In this document: positions 18,346 to 26,149 of the stretch, in pieces
Position numbering within the stretch: position 1 is the first letter of the stretch
Layout of the letters: the number at the start of each line of letters is the position of its first letter
Assembly (NCBI GenBank): GCA_963760715.1
Contig: CAVXDY010000007.1
Span: 806,001-870,000, forward strand
Direction: 5' to 3'
DNA: 64,000 nucleotides
Source of the DNA: CAVXDY01 sp963760715
Lineage (GTDB): Bacteria > Actinomycetota > Thermoleophilia > Miltoncostaeales > Miltoncostaeaceae
Notes under the pieces: generated by a model
Told to the model about the DNA's origin: nothing
Database searches by the model: none
What the model saw: the letters and a program-made list of their open reading frames with translations, nothing else
Translations under genes and position numbers: made by a program

Positions 18346-19187
18346 GGGTGTGGGGGGAGGACGCCGCCGTGCTGGAGCGCGCGGGGGCCGATCTGGGGGA
18401 GCTGAGCGGGCTCGAGCGGGCCATCGCGGCCGAGGTTCCCGGGACGGGGGCGGGGATCGTCGACGCGCACGTCCACCTGGGCCGCGACGCCGACGGTCAC
18501 GCGCTGGCCGCCGAGGCGCTGCTGGCCGACCTGGGGCGGTGGGGGATCGCCGCCGCCGTCTGCTTCCCGGCCAACGACCCCGGCCCGGACGGCGACTTCG
18601 GCGCTGCCAACGCCTCCGTGCTCGAGGCCGCGCGGAGGGCCGACGGGCGGATCGTGCCCTTCTGCCGCATCGACCCGCTGCGGCGGGGGGCGGCGCGGGC
18701 GATGGACCGTGCGGCGGCGGGCGGCGCGGTGGGCCTGAAGCTGCACCCCGTGGCCCAGCGCTTCCGCCCCGAGCACCCCGACGCGGCGGCCGCCGTGCGC
18801 GAGGCCACCGCGCGCGGATGGCCGGTGACGATCCACGCGGGGTACGGCGCCCGGCCCCTGGCGAGGCCGATCGCGGCCCTGCTCGACGCGGCGCCGGGCG
18901 CCCGCCTCATCCTGGCCCACGGCGGGCGCGGCGACGCGCGGGCCCTGGCGCGTCTCGCGGCCGGCCGCCCGGGGGTCTTCCTCGACACGTCGCTGGCGGC
19001 GCTGCCCGACCTGGTCGGCCTGCCGCCGGGGCGGCTGGTGTTCGGCTCGGACCGGCCCTACGGCGAGCACGGCACCGCGCTGCGCCTCGTGGCGCGGGCC
19101 GCGGAGGTCGCCGGCTGGAGCGGCGAGGATCTCGGCGGGGTGCTGGGCGGCAACCTGAGGCTGCTCCTGGACGGCGCGCCGGCATGA
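18342..19187 (+). CDS. amidohydrolase-family metal-dependent hydrolase
   Basis: 281 aa TIM-barrel protein. The N-terminal metal-binding motif DAHVHLGRD, a central GLKLHPVAQRF with the bridging lysine/histidine region, IHAGYG, ILAHGGRGD and FGSDRPYGEHG follow the order of ACMSD/TIM-barrel amidohydrolases. Metal ligands look complete. Substrate unknown; hydrolysis or decarboxylation are both possible in the family. The GTG at 18342 overlaps the thioesterase stop as GTGA. Confidence 0.82.
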   Translation: MRVWGEDAAVLERAGADLGELSGLERAIAAEVPGTGAGIVDAHVHLGRDADGHALAAEALLADLGRWGIAAAVCFPANDPGPDGDFGAANASVLEAARRADGRIVPFCRIDPLRRGAARAMDRAAAGGAVGLKLHPVAQRFRPEHPDAAAAVREATARGWPVTIHAGYGARPLARPIAALLDAAPGARLILAHGGRGDARALARLAAGRPGVFLDTSLAALPDLVGLPPGRLVFGSDRPYGEHGTALRLVARAAEVAGWSGEDLGGVLGGNLRLLLDGAPA

Positions 19188-19459
19188 CGCTGCGCCGGCC
19201 CGACGCCGTCCGCCTCTCCGCGGCGCTGGCCCAATGCGACATCGCGCTGGTGCTACGGGACCCCGTGGCCCCGGCGCTCCTGTCACAGGCCGCGCGCCAC
19301 GCCGACGGGCTCGGCCCGGGGCCGCTGGTCGCGGCCGCGGCGCGCCTGGCGCGCGCCTGCGATCCGGCCGGCGCGTCGAGGGAGGAGATGGCCTGCCGGA
19401 AGGTGGTGCAGGCGCTGGTGCGCGCCGCGGCCATCGACGCCGAGGCCGCGCTCCTGTGA
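19184..19459 (+). CDS. hypothetical small alpha-helical protein
   Basis: 91 aa, no family recognised. It is mostly helical and Ala/Arg-rich, with two cysteines (QCD, ACDP, and a third in MACRKV). Its start and stop overlap the neighbours (ATGA at 19184, GTGA at 19456), so translation is coupled. Coding character is supported by the tight packing rather than by homology. Confidence 0.68.
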   Translation: MTLRRPDAVRLSAALAQCDIALVLRDPVAPALLSQAARHADGLGPGPLVAAAARLARACDPAGASREEMACRKVVQALVRAAAIDAEAALL

Positions 19460-20238
19460 GCGCCGGCACCCGCGCGCGCCTCGCGGAGCTGATCGCCGAC
19501 GAGGACATGGACCTGGCCGAGGCCAACCTGCTCATCGCGGCCGAGGCGTCGCCCGACCTGGACGCCGCGGCCGCCCTCGCCGAGATCGACGGGCTGGCGG
19601 CCGCCGCCCGCGCCGAGGGCGTGGTGCCCGCGCTGCGCCGCCGCGGCTTCCGGGGCGACGGCGAGGACTACGACGATCCCCGCAACTCGTTCCTCGACCA
19701 GGTGCTCCTGCGCGGCCGGGGCCTGCCGATCGCCCTGGCCACGCTCACGCTGGCGGTGGCCCGGCGGGTGGGGCACCCCATGGCGGGGATCGGGCTGCCG
19801 GGCCATTTCGTGGTGGCCGACCTCTCGGGCCCCGAGCCGGTGCACCTCGACCCGTTCGACGACTGGCGCACCCTGTCCACCGCCGACCTCGCCCGGATCG
19901 TCCGGGAGATCACCGGCCTCGAGCTGCGGCCCGCGTTCCTGGCGCCGGTCCCGGCGCGGGCGATCCTGGCCCGGACGCTCGCCAACCTGCGCGCCTCCTA
20001 CCTGCGGCGGCGGATGCTGGAGGATGCGCTCTGGACGGTGGAGGTGGGTCTGATGGTCACCCCGGACGACGCGGATCTCTCCCAGGAGACCGTGGCGCTG
20101 CTCGCGGGCCTCGGGCGCTACGACGAGGCGGAGGACGCCGGCGAGGCGCTGCTGGCGGCCTGGCCTCCCGACGACGCCCGCGCCGCCGTCGAGGCGCAGC
20201 TGGCCGCGGTTCGCGACCTGCAGCGGCGGATGAACTGA
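19456..20238 (+). CDS. SirB1/transglutaminase-like protein with TPR-like tail
   Basis: 260 aa. The SirB1-family core is clear: DPRNSFLDQVLLRGRGLPIALATLTLAVARRVG, then GIGLPGHFVVADLSG and HLDPFDDW. The transglutaminase cysteine of active relatives is not seen, and no peptidase activity is claimed. The C-terminal region (about 175-255) is helical and TPR-like (ANLRASYLRRRMLEDALW). Members of the family have no settled function. Coupled by GTGA to the gene before and by TGATG to the gene after. Confidence 0.8.
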   Translation: MSAGTRARLAELIADEDMDLAEANLLIAAEASPDLDAAAALAEIDGLAAAARAEGVVPALRRRGFRGDGEDYDDPRNSFLDQVLLRGRGLPIALATLTLAVARRVGHPMAGIGLPGHFVVADLSGPEPVHLDPFDDWRTLSTADLARIVREITGLELRPAFLAPVPARAILARTLANLRASYLRRRMLEDALWTVEVGLMVTPDDADLSQETVALLAGLGRYDEAEDAGEALLAAWPPDDARAAVEAQLAAVRDLQRRMN

Positions 20239-20657
20239 TGGCCGAGGACGTGATCCGCGACCAGGTGCTGGCGGCCAACCGGGCCTTCTACGACGCGCTC
20301 GAGGCCCTCGACCTCGCCCGGATGGAGGCGTGCTGGGCCGACGGGCCCGGCATCGCGTGCCTGCACCCGGGGGGCCCGTGGCAGCGCGGCTGGGAGGAGA
20401 TCCGCTCCGGGTGGGAGGCGATCTTCGAGAACACCGGCTACATCGAGTTCGAGATCGCCGACGCCGAGGTGACGATCGCCGACCCGGTGGCGTGGGTCAC
20501 CTGCACCGAGGTCATCACCTCGGCGGCGGGCGCCGGTCAGTCGAACGTCGCCGAGGTGGCCGCCACCAACCTCTTCCTGCTCGGCGCCACCGGATGGCGC
20601 CTCGCGCTGCACCACGCGTCGCCGGTCATCCGCCCCGCTCCGGCGGAGGAGGGCTAG
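20238..20657 (+). CDS. SnoaL/NTF2-like protein
   Basis: 139 aa. The cone-shaped NTF2 fold pattern is seen: an N-terminal helix (ANRAFYDALEALDLARMEACWADG), HPGG, GWEEIRSGWEAIFENT, then alternating strands ending in GWRLALHHASPV. Such proteins bind small ligands or have ketosteroid-isomerase-like or DUF4440 roles. Last gene of the operon; its end overlaps the convergent ferredoxin gene by 4 nt. Confidence 0.78.
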   Translation: MAEDVIRDQVLAANRAFYDALEALDLARMEACWADGPGIACLHPGGPWQRGWEEIRSGWEAIFENTGYIEFEIADAEVTIADPVAWVTCTEVITSAAGAGQSNVAEVAATNLFLLGATGWRLALHHASPVIRPAPAEEG

Positions 20658-20965
20658 GCCTTGCTCGCCAGGTAGTCGGCGAGCATCTTCTCGCCGGCGG
20701 CGTGGCCGTCCTCGAAGTACACGCGGTTGATCTCCTTGAAGATCTCCTGCGAGTCGGGGACGTCGTCCTCGGCCAGCGTCGCGTCCACGGGGCAGGCCTC
20801 GACGCAGGCGTCGCAGTCGATGCACTCGGCGGGGTCGATGTACAGCATCGTCGCCTCGTCGTGGTGCTCCTCGCCCGGGGCGGGGTGGATGCAATCCACC
20901 GGGCAGACGTCGGCACAGGAGTTGTCCTTGGTGCCGATGCACGGCTCCGTGATGATGTAGGCCAT
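20654..20965 (-). CDS. 7Fe/4Fe-4S ferredoxin
   Basis: 103 aa. Cysteines in SCADVCPVDC and in CIDCDACVEACPVDA give two cluster-binding motifs. The N-terminal MAYIITEPCIGTKDNSCADVCP is typical of FdxA-type actinobacterial ferredoxins, which carry one [3Fe-4S] or [4Fe-4S] and one [4Fe-4S] cluster. It is a possible electron partner of NifJ or of the flavoproteins in this window. The leader is about 70 nt and separates it from the Mrp gene. Confidence 0.92.
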   Translation of the reverse strand: MAYIITEPCIGTKDNSCADVCPVDCIHPAPGEEHHDEATMLYIDPAECIDCDACVEACPVDATLAEDDVPDSQEIFKEINRVYFEDGHAAGEKMLADYLASKA

Positions 20966-21036
20966 TCAGCGAACCTCGAGCGTCGTCGTGGACAGCGGCG
21001 CGTGCCCGCACAGCAGGCGCCTCCAAGCGCGGCACT

Positions 21037-22146
21037 CTACCAGCGGCGCGCCGCTCCTGACGAGGCCGCCTCGGCACGCGGGACGGCGGCCACGATCGCG
21101 TCCGCGACCGCCAGCAGCGCCTTGGCGGCCGCGCAGTCCGGCCGGGCCTCCACCACCGGCAGCCCGCCGTCGCCCGCCAGCGCCACCGCGGCCTCCAGGG
21201 GCACCCGGCCCAGCAGGGGCACCCCCAGCTCGTGCGCGAGGGCGCTTCCGCCCCCGCCCGAGAAGACCTCGTAGCGGGCGCCCGTGTCGGGCGCGACGAA
21301 CCAGCTCATGTTCTCGATCACGCCGGCGACCGGCAGGTTCACCCGCGCCGCCATGGCGGCCGCGCGGCGCGCCACGCGCTGCGCGGCGAGCTGCGGCGTG
21401 GTCACGATCACGAGCGAGGCCGTGGGCAGGAGCTGGGCGATCGAGATCGCCACGTCGCCGGTGCCGGGGGGCAGGTCCACCAGAAGGTAGTCGGGCTCGT
21501 CCCACCACACCTCGGTGATGAAGCTGGTGAGGGCCTTGTGGAGCATCGGGCCGCGCCAGATGACCGGGCTGTCCTCCTCGGTGAGGAAGCCGATCGACAT
21601 CAGCCGGACGCCGTGGGACTCCACCGGCAGCATCAGGTCCTCGACGGTCACGGCCCGGCGCGTCACGCCCATCATGCGGGGAATGGAGTAGCCGTAGACG
21701 TCGGCGTCGAGGAGGCCCACGGTCGCGCCCCGGCGCGCCAGGGCCACGGCGAGGTTGGCGGTGATGCTCGACTTGCCCACCCCGCCCTTGCCGGAGGCGA
21801 TGCCGATGACCGTCGTGCCGCTGCCCTCCTGGAACGGGGAGGGCCGCCCCGCCCCCGCGCCGCCGAGGCCCGCGCGCATCGCGCGCCGCTCGTCGTCGGT
21901 CATGGCGTCCATCGTGACCTGCACGCCCTCCACGCCCTCGAGGCCGGAGAGGGCGTGGGTCACGCGCCGCTGGATCTCGGCCTTCAGCGGGCACCCCGCC
22001 ACGGTGAGGCGGATGGCCACGCGCACGCGCCCGCCGTCCACGGCGAGGTCGCCCACCATCCCGAGGTCGACGATGCTGCGGTGCAGCTCCGGGTCCTGCA
22101 CCTCGCGCAGGGCCGCCATCGCGGCGTCGTGGGTCAGCGCGCTCAC
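21037..22146 (-). CDS. apbC: Mrp/ApbC-family Fe-S carrier P-loop ATPase
   Basis: 369 aa. An N-terminal DUF59/MIP18 domain (REVQDPELHRSIVDLGMV, then GCPLKAEIQ) is fused to a P-loop ATPase with a deviant Walker A (GIASGKGGVGKSS), DADVYGYSIPRMMG and LVDLPPGTGDVA. Usual Mrp proteins carry a CxxC for cluster transfer after IENM; here the same place reads ENMSWFVAPDTGARYE, with no cysteine. The protein may still act in Fe-S delivery but the cluster site would have to differ. Its GTG start overlaps the MBL hydrolase stop by 4 nt. Confidence 0.88.
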   Translation of the reverse strand: MSALTHDAAMAALREVQDPELHRSIVDLGMVGDLAVDGGRVRVAIRLTVAGCPLKAEIQRRVTHALSGLEGVEGVQVTMDAMTDDERRAMRAGLGGAGAGRPSPFQEGSGTTVIGIASGKGGVGKSSITANLAVALARRGATVGLLDADVYGYSIPRMMGVTRRAVTVEDLMLPVESHGVRLMSIGFLTEEDSPVIWRGPMLHKALTSFITEVWWDEPDYLLVDLPPGTGDVAISIAQLLPTASLVIVTTPQLAAQRVARRAAAMAARVNLPVAGVIENMSWFVAPDTGARYEVFSGGGGSALAHELGVPLLGRVPLEAAVALAGDGGLPVVEARPDCAAAKALLAVADAIVAAVPRAEAASSGAARRW

Positions 22147-22778
22147 ATGAACATCCTCGCGAAGGGCTCCGCCTGCCCCAGCGAGACCCCCCAGGGGCCG
22201 TGACCGGGGTGGATGAGCGTCTCGGGGGGAACCTCCGCGAAGAGCCGCTCCAGGCTGGCCATCATGGCCGCGTGGTCGGAGCGCGGGAAGTCGGTCCGCC
22301 CGATGCCCTGGGCGAAGATCAGGTCGCCCACCAGCGCCTCGCCGGCGGTGGGCTCGTGGGCCACCAGGCAGCCCGGCGAGTGACCGGGCGTGGCGATGAT
22401 CGCGAAGCGCAGGTCGCCCAGCTCGAGGACGTCGCCCTCGCCGATGAGCCGCTCCGGGGTGACGCCGGGAGTGGGCGGGGGGTTGCCGAAGAGGGCGGGG
22501 TTGAAGGGCGCCGGGGCCTCCAGCCAGTCGGCGTCGCCGGCGCTCGCCCAGACGGGAAGGCCGTCGGCCGCCCAGAGGTGGTTCTCCACCACGTGGTCCC
22601 AGTGGCCGTGGGTGTCGAGCACCGCCACCGGCGTGACGTCCAGGCGCCGCAGCGTCTCGAGCGCCCAGGCCCGGCTGCCCATGGCGGGGTCCACGATCCA
22701 GGCCGAGCCGCCCCTGGCGTCGGCCACGACGTAGGTGTTCGTGGCCACCGGCCCGAAGGTGCCGCCCTTGAGGATCAT
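22143..22778 (-). CDS. MBL-fold hydrolase (glyoxalase II-like)
   Basis: 211 aa. The metal-binding motif is DTHGHWDHV, followed by TPGHSPGCLVAHE, GDLIFAQGIGRTDFP and HPGHGPW, in the order seen in the hydroxyacylglutathione hydrolase branch. A thioester substrate is plausible, not proven. TAGTGT lies 7 nt upstream of the ATG, so the mRNA is probably leaderless. It overlaps the apbC start by 4 nt. Confidence 0.86.
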   Translation of the reverse strand: MILKGGTFGPVATNTYVVADARGGSAWIVDPAMGSRAWALETLRRLDVTPVAVLDTHGHWDHVVENHLWAADGLPVWASAGDADWLEAPAPFNPALFGNPPPTPGVTPERLIGEGDVLELGDLRFAIIATPGHSPGCLVAHEPTAGEALVGDLIFAQGIGRTDFPRSDHAAMMASLERLFAEVPPETLIHPGHGPWGVSLGQAEPFARMFM

Positions 22779-22785
22779 GGCTGCG

Positions 22786-22791
22786 ACACTA
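22786..22791 (-). promoter_or_regulatory. -10-like hexamer TAGTGT, leaderless start
   Basis: TAGTGT then 7 nt then the ATG at 22778 on the minus strand. Confidence 0.38.
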
Positions 22792-22822
22792 GCCGAGAGT
22801 GCCGGGTCGGGCCGGAGGGGCG

Positions 22823-23260
22823 ATGCGCATCGCGATGGGATCGGACGAGGTCACGGAGCTCACCCACGCGCTCGTGGAGGCCCTGCGCGACGCGGGGCAC
22901 GAGGTGGAGCTGCACGGCCCGCTCGCGGGCGGGGACGAGGAGTGGGTGGAGGCGAGCGCGGCCGCGGCGCGCCGGGTCGCCGAGGGCGCCTGCGACCGCG
23001 CGGTGGTGTGCTGCTGGTCGGGCACGGGAGCCTCGATCGCCGCGAACAAGGTGCCGGGCGCCCGCGCCGCCCTGTGCATCGACGCCGAGACCGCCCGGAT
23101 GGCCCGCAGGTACAACCACGCCAACGTGCTCGCGCTGTCCCTGCGGCTCACGAGCCCTCCGATGGGCCGCGAGATCCTCCAGGCGTTCCTCGCCGAGCCG
23201 GACGGGGACGAGGACTTCGACCGCCGCAACGTCGATCGCCTGGGGGCCATGGAGGGCTGA
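22823..23260 (+). CDS. RpiB/LacA/LacB-family sugar-phosphate isomerase
   Basis: 145 aa. Starts with RIAMGSDEVTELTHALVEAL and contains CCWSGTGASIAANKVPGARAA and the conserved YNHANVLALSLR. This is the RpiB fold, which interconverts ribose-5-phosphate and ribulose-5-phosphate or similar sugar phosphates. The active-site cysteine position of RpiB reads CCWSGTG, close to the usual CGTG region. The ATG at 22823 has GGAGGGG upstream and is preferred to the GTG at 22799. Confidence 0.84.
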   Translation: MRIAMGSDEVTELTHALVEALRDAGHEVELHGPLAGGDEEWVEASAAAARRVAEGACDRAVVCCWSGTGASIAANKVPGARAALCIDAETARMARRYNHANVLALSLRLTSPPMGREILQAFLAEPDGDEDFDRRNVDRLGAMEG

Positions 23261-23282
23261 GGCGGCCGGCCCTCCGGCGCGG

Positions 23283-24131
23283 CTACCCGCCGACGAGGCT
23301 CCCCAGCTTGTTGAGGTCCAGCGGCTGCGCGTTGCTCGGGGCGGTGATGTCAACCGGATCCCCGAAGGCCGACAGGTTGGCCGTCAGGTCGATGTTGACC
23401 GCGCCGACGGTCGAGTTGATGGCGGATCCGTCGGCGTCGAGCACCAGATGGATGCGCCGCGGCAGGAGATCCCCCGTCCCGATCCAGAACTCGACGGTGC
23501 CCGTGCGCACGGCCTTCTCGGCATCGGCGACGGCGACCTTGCCGACCCCCAGCAGCGGGCCGAGGTCGGTGAGCGCCTTCGCGGCGTCCACGGTGCCCGT
23601 CACCTTCACGGTGTCGGTGCCGTCGATGCTCTCGTGGCCGGCGTCGGCCGGGTTGGTCGTCCAGTTGACGAGCGTCGGGTAGAGCGCGCCGAAGTCGAGC
23701 AGCGCCACCTGCTCGGGAGGCAGGGCGATCTTGAAGTCCTGGCCGAGCGCCCCGAGGAACACCTCGTCGCCCACGCGCGTGAGGTTCACCTGCAGCGGGA
23801 TGCCCCCGATCTGGAGGCTGGTGTCGATGGAGGCCTTGTCGGGCGGCGCGACCGGCCCCTCGCCGGACAGCGCGAGGGGGCCGTCCAGCAGCGCGGCCGG
23901 TCCGGAGGCCGGGTCGGTGAACGAGATGTCCCCGGTGGCCTCGAGGCCGATGCGGAACGAGTCGACCGCGGCGAACGCGTCGGAGCTCTGCTGGAGCAGC
24001 TGCGCCGGGGTGAGGCCCTGGGCGCGGTCCTCACCACCTCCGCCGCCACCACCGCCGCAGCCGGCGGCGAAACCCACGGAGATCGCGAGGGCGAGGGCGA
24101 TTCCGAGCATCGACCGGAGAGGGCGCACCAC
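23283..24131 (-). CDS. LppX/LprAFG-family lipoprotein
   Basis: 282 aa. A lipobox is visible as FAAGC at about residue 25, followed by a run of glycines, so the mature protein is anchored to the membrane. The body has the LppX_LprAFG pattern: QLLQQSSDAFAAVDSFRI, then ISFTDPA, IGGIPLQVNLTRVGDEVFL and LTANLSAFGDPVDITAP. In mycobacteria the family carries acyl lipids across the envelope; the ligand here is unknown. Divergent from the MBL gene across a short AT-rich stretch (GGTATAGC). Confidence 0.85.
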   Translation of the reverse strand: MVRPLRSMLGIALALAISVGFAAGCGGGGGGGGEDRAQGLTPAQLLQQSSDAFAAVDSFRIGLEATGDISFTDPASGPAALLDGPLALSGEGPVAPPDKASIDTSLQIGGIPLQVNLTRVGDEVFLGALGQDFKIALPPEQVALLDFGALYPTLVNWTTNPADAGHESIDGTDTVKVTGTVDAAKALTDLGPLLGVGKVAVADAEKAVRTGTVEFWIGTGDLLPRRIHLVLDADGSAINSTVGAVNIDLTANLSAFGDPVDITAPSNAQPLDLNKLGSLVGG

Positions 24132-24193
24132 CTTCGCGGTATAGCATGGCCCGGGATGTGCGGGGGAGAGTGACGACGGCGGGAGACCCCCGC

Positions 24194-24937
24194 ATGGAGC
24201 TCGTGCCGGTGGGGGTCGGCGCGGCCTACGGGCTGCCGCACGAGGCGCAGAGCTGCTACCTGGTCCGCACCCCGGAGCGGGCGGTCGTGCTCGACCTGGG
24301 CTCGGGGAGCCTGAACCGCCTCGGCGCGCTGGTGGCGCCCCAGGACCTCGACGCCGTGCTGATCTCCCACCTTCACCCGGACCATTGCGCCGACCTGATG
24401 TCGCTGCGCGTCTACATGGTCTGGGGCCCGGGCGCGGGACGGCGCCTGCGCGTGATGGGCCCGCCCGGCCTGCGCGAGCGGCTGGCCGCCTTCTCGGGCT
24501 CGGAGGGGTGGGACGACGCCTTCGCGTTCGAGGACCTGACCCGTCCCGGCGGCGAGGCCGACCTCGGCGGCGGCCTCGCGCTGCGCTACCACGAGGTGCC
24601 GCACCTGCCGCCCACGTTCGCCATGCGCCTGGAGTGGGGGGGAGCGGCCCTCTGCTACGGCGCCGATTGCGCCCCCGGGCCGGAGCTCCCCGAGCTGGCC
24701 GCGGGATGCGGGGTGCTGGTGTGCGAGGCGTCGTTCGGGGCCGAGCCGGTGCCCGAGGGCGTGCCCCATCTCCCGGCGAGGGAGGCCGGGCGCATCGCCG
24801 CCCGGGCGGGGGTGGGGCGCCTGCTGCTCACCCACTGCGCGCCCGGGTTCGACCGCGACGCCGCGCTCGCGGCCGCGCGCGCCGAGTTCTCCGGCCCGGT
24901 CGACTGGGCGCGGCAGGGGGAGCCGGTGATCGCGTGA
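24194..24937 (+). CDS. MBL-fold metallo-hydrolase
   Basis: 247 aa from the ATG at 24194, which has GGGAGA upstream; in-frame starts at 24146, 24158 and 24170 are also possible. HLHPDHCADL is the metal motif, followed by HLPPTFAMRLEWGG, CYGADCAPG, CEASFG and LTHCAP. This matches the arylsulfatase/RNase Z-like branch of MBL proteins. Substrate unknown. Overlaps the next gene by GTGA. Confidence 0.82.
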   Translation: MELVPVGVGAAYGLPHEAQSCYLVRTPERAVVLDLGSGSLNRLGALVAPQDLDAVLISHLHPDHCADLMSLRVYMVWGPGAGRRLRVMGPPGLRERLAAFSGSEGWDDAFAFEDLTRPGGEADLGGGLALRYHEVPHLPPTFAMRLEWGGAALCYGADCAPGPELPELAAGCGVLVCEASFGAEPVPEGVPHLPAREAGRIAARAGVGRLLLTHCAPGFDRDAALAAARAEFSGPVDWARQGEPVIA

Positions 24938-25209
24938 CCACGCGCCGGCGCCCGCCCCCCACGCGCCGGGGGCTGATCCTCGCCATGGTCCTGAGCCTTC
25001 TGCTGCCGGGTCTGGGGCAGGCCTACCAGGGGCGGCTCTGGCGCGCGCTGATCTGGTTCGGCGGCACGGTCCTGATCGCGGTGGTGCTTGGCCGGGGGGG
25101 CGACAACACGGCCCTGGCGCTGTCGATGGGGACCGCGATCGCCGTGGCCTCGGCGCTCGACATCCTCGTGGTGGCCCGGGTGGAGTCCCGCTCCCGGAGC
25201 GGTCTCTGA
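24934..25209 (+). CDS. small membrane protein
   Basis: 91 aa from a GTG that overlaps the MBL stop. The N terminus is basic and Pro-rich. Two or three hydrophobic segments follow: LILAMVLSLLLPGLGQAY, ALIWFGGTVLIAVVLG and LSMGTAIAVASALDILVVA. The sequence LLPGLGQAYQGRLWRAL resembles the TM2-like and DUF5683-like families. Role unknown. Confidence 0.72.
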   Translation: MTTRRRPPPTRRGLILAMVLSLLLPGLGQAYQGRLWRALIWFGGTVLIAVVLGRGGDNTALALSMGTAIAVASALDILVVARVESRSRSGL

Positions 25210-25232
25210 GGGGTTGCCGCCCGGCAGTCCTC

Positions 25233-25238
25233 TAGACT
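25233..25238 (+). promoter_or_regulatory. -10-like hexamer TAGACT before leader ORF
   Basis: TAGACT then 6 nt then the ATG at 25245. A dyad TTGCCG-N7-CGGCAA (25239-25257) spans the start codon. Confidence 0.42.
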
Positions 25239-25244
25239 TGCCGA

Positions 25245-25274
25245 ATGCTCCGGCAACCGTCACCCGTGCGGTGA
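25245..25274 (+). CDS. putative 9-codon leader peptide coupled to sigma factor
   Basis: ATG CTC CGG CAA CCG TCA CCC GTG CGG TGA encodes MLRQPSPVR. The ATG is 6 nt after a TAGACT hexamer, the same spacing as at many genes here. Its stop overlaps the GTG of the sigma gene as GTGA. This suggests a leaderless leader ORF whose translation delivers ribosomes to the sigma start. Arg and Pro codons dominate. Not tested; could be chance. Confidence 0.4.
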   Translation: MLRQPSPVR

Positions 25275-26089
25275 GTTCCGACGCGTTCGCCCGCGGTCAC
25301 GCGGACGCAGCGCAGGGCGAGGAAGAACTGCGGATGCTGTGGCGTCGGCTGAAGCAGCACGACGACCCCCGAGCCCGCGACCGCCTGATCCTCTCCTATG
25401 CCCCGCTGGTGAAGTACGTCGCCGGCCGGATGAGCGCCGCCCTGCCCGCCCACGTCGAGGAGACCGACCTCATCTCCTACGGGCTGCTGGGCCTGATCGG
25501 CGCCGTCGAGCGCTTCGACCCGGAGCGCCACGTGAAGTTCGAGACCTACGCCGTCTCCCGCATCAAGGGCTCGATCATCGACGAGCTGCGCTCGCTCGAC
25601 TGGGTGCCGCGCTCGGTGAGGGCCCGCGCCCGGGAGATCGAGCGCAAGTCCGCCGAGCTCGAGCACCGGCTCCAGCGCGCCCCGACGGACGAGGAGCTGG
25701 CCGCGGGGCTCGGCATGGAGATGGAGGAGTTCCAGGGCGCGATCACCCAGATCTCCAACTCCTCGATCGTGGCGCTGGACGAGATGTGGAGCGTCTCCTC
25801 CGGCGGTGAGCCGATGGCCCTCATCGACACCATCGGCGACGCGCGCATGACCGACCCCGCCGCGCTGCTCGACGTGAGCGAGATGCGCGACACGCTGGCC
25901 GACGCCATCGCCCGCCTGCCCGAGCGGGAGAAGATCGTCATCGCGCTCTACTACTACGACGGGCTGACGCTCCGCGAGATCGGCGAGGTCCTGGGGGTCA
26001 CCGAGAGCCGCGTGAGCCAGCTCCACACGAAGGCGATCCTGCGCCTGAAGGGCCGCCTGCAGGAGGGCCAGGAGGCGGACGTCTCCTAG
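25271..26089 (+). CDS. sigma factor of the WhiG/FliA (sigma-28) type
   Basis: 272 aa. Region 2 reads LILSYAPLVKYVAGRM and DLISYGLLGLIGAVERFDP, then KFETYAVSRIKGSIIDELRSLDWVPRSVR, the hallmark of FliA/WhiG sigmas. Region 3 begins RAREIERKSAELEHRL, and region 4 is LPEREKIVIALYYYDGLTLREIGEVLGVTESRVSQLH. The GTG at 25271 is chosen since upstream frame is interrupted by a leader ORF that overlaps it. There are no flagellar genes nearby, so the target regulon is unknown; in streptomycetes WhiG-type sigmas control development. Confidence 0.9.
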   Translation: MSSDAFARGHADAAQGEEELRMLWRRLKQHDDPRARDRLILSYAPLVKYVAGRMSAALPAHVEETDLISYGLLGLIGAVERFDPERHVKFETYAVSRIKGSIIDELRSLDWVPRSVRARAREIERKSAELEHRLQRAPTDEELAAGLGMEMEEFQGAITQISNSSIVALDEMWSVSSGGEPMALIDTIGDARMTDPAALLDVSEMRDTLADAIARLPEREKIVIALYYYDGLTLREIGEVLGVTESRVSQLHTKAILRLKGRLQEGQEADVS

Positions 26090-26149
26090 CTCACGGCGTC
26101 CCGCCGAGGGTAGACTGAGCGCCCGGCTTGTCAGGAAAGGCACGAGCTC

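Noticed and set aside
25214..25232. Two small hairpins TGCCGccCGGCA and TTGCCG-CGGCAA as an RNA thermometer or riboswitch before the sigma gene
   Set aside because: Short GC hairpins are common in such DNA; only the one spanning the leader ATG is mentioned.
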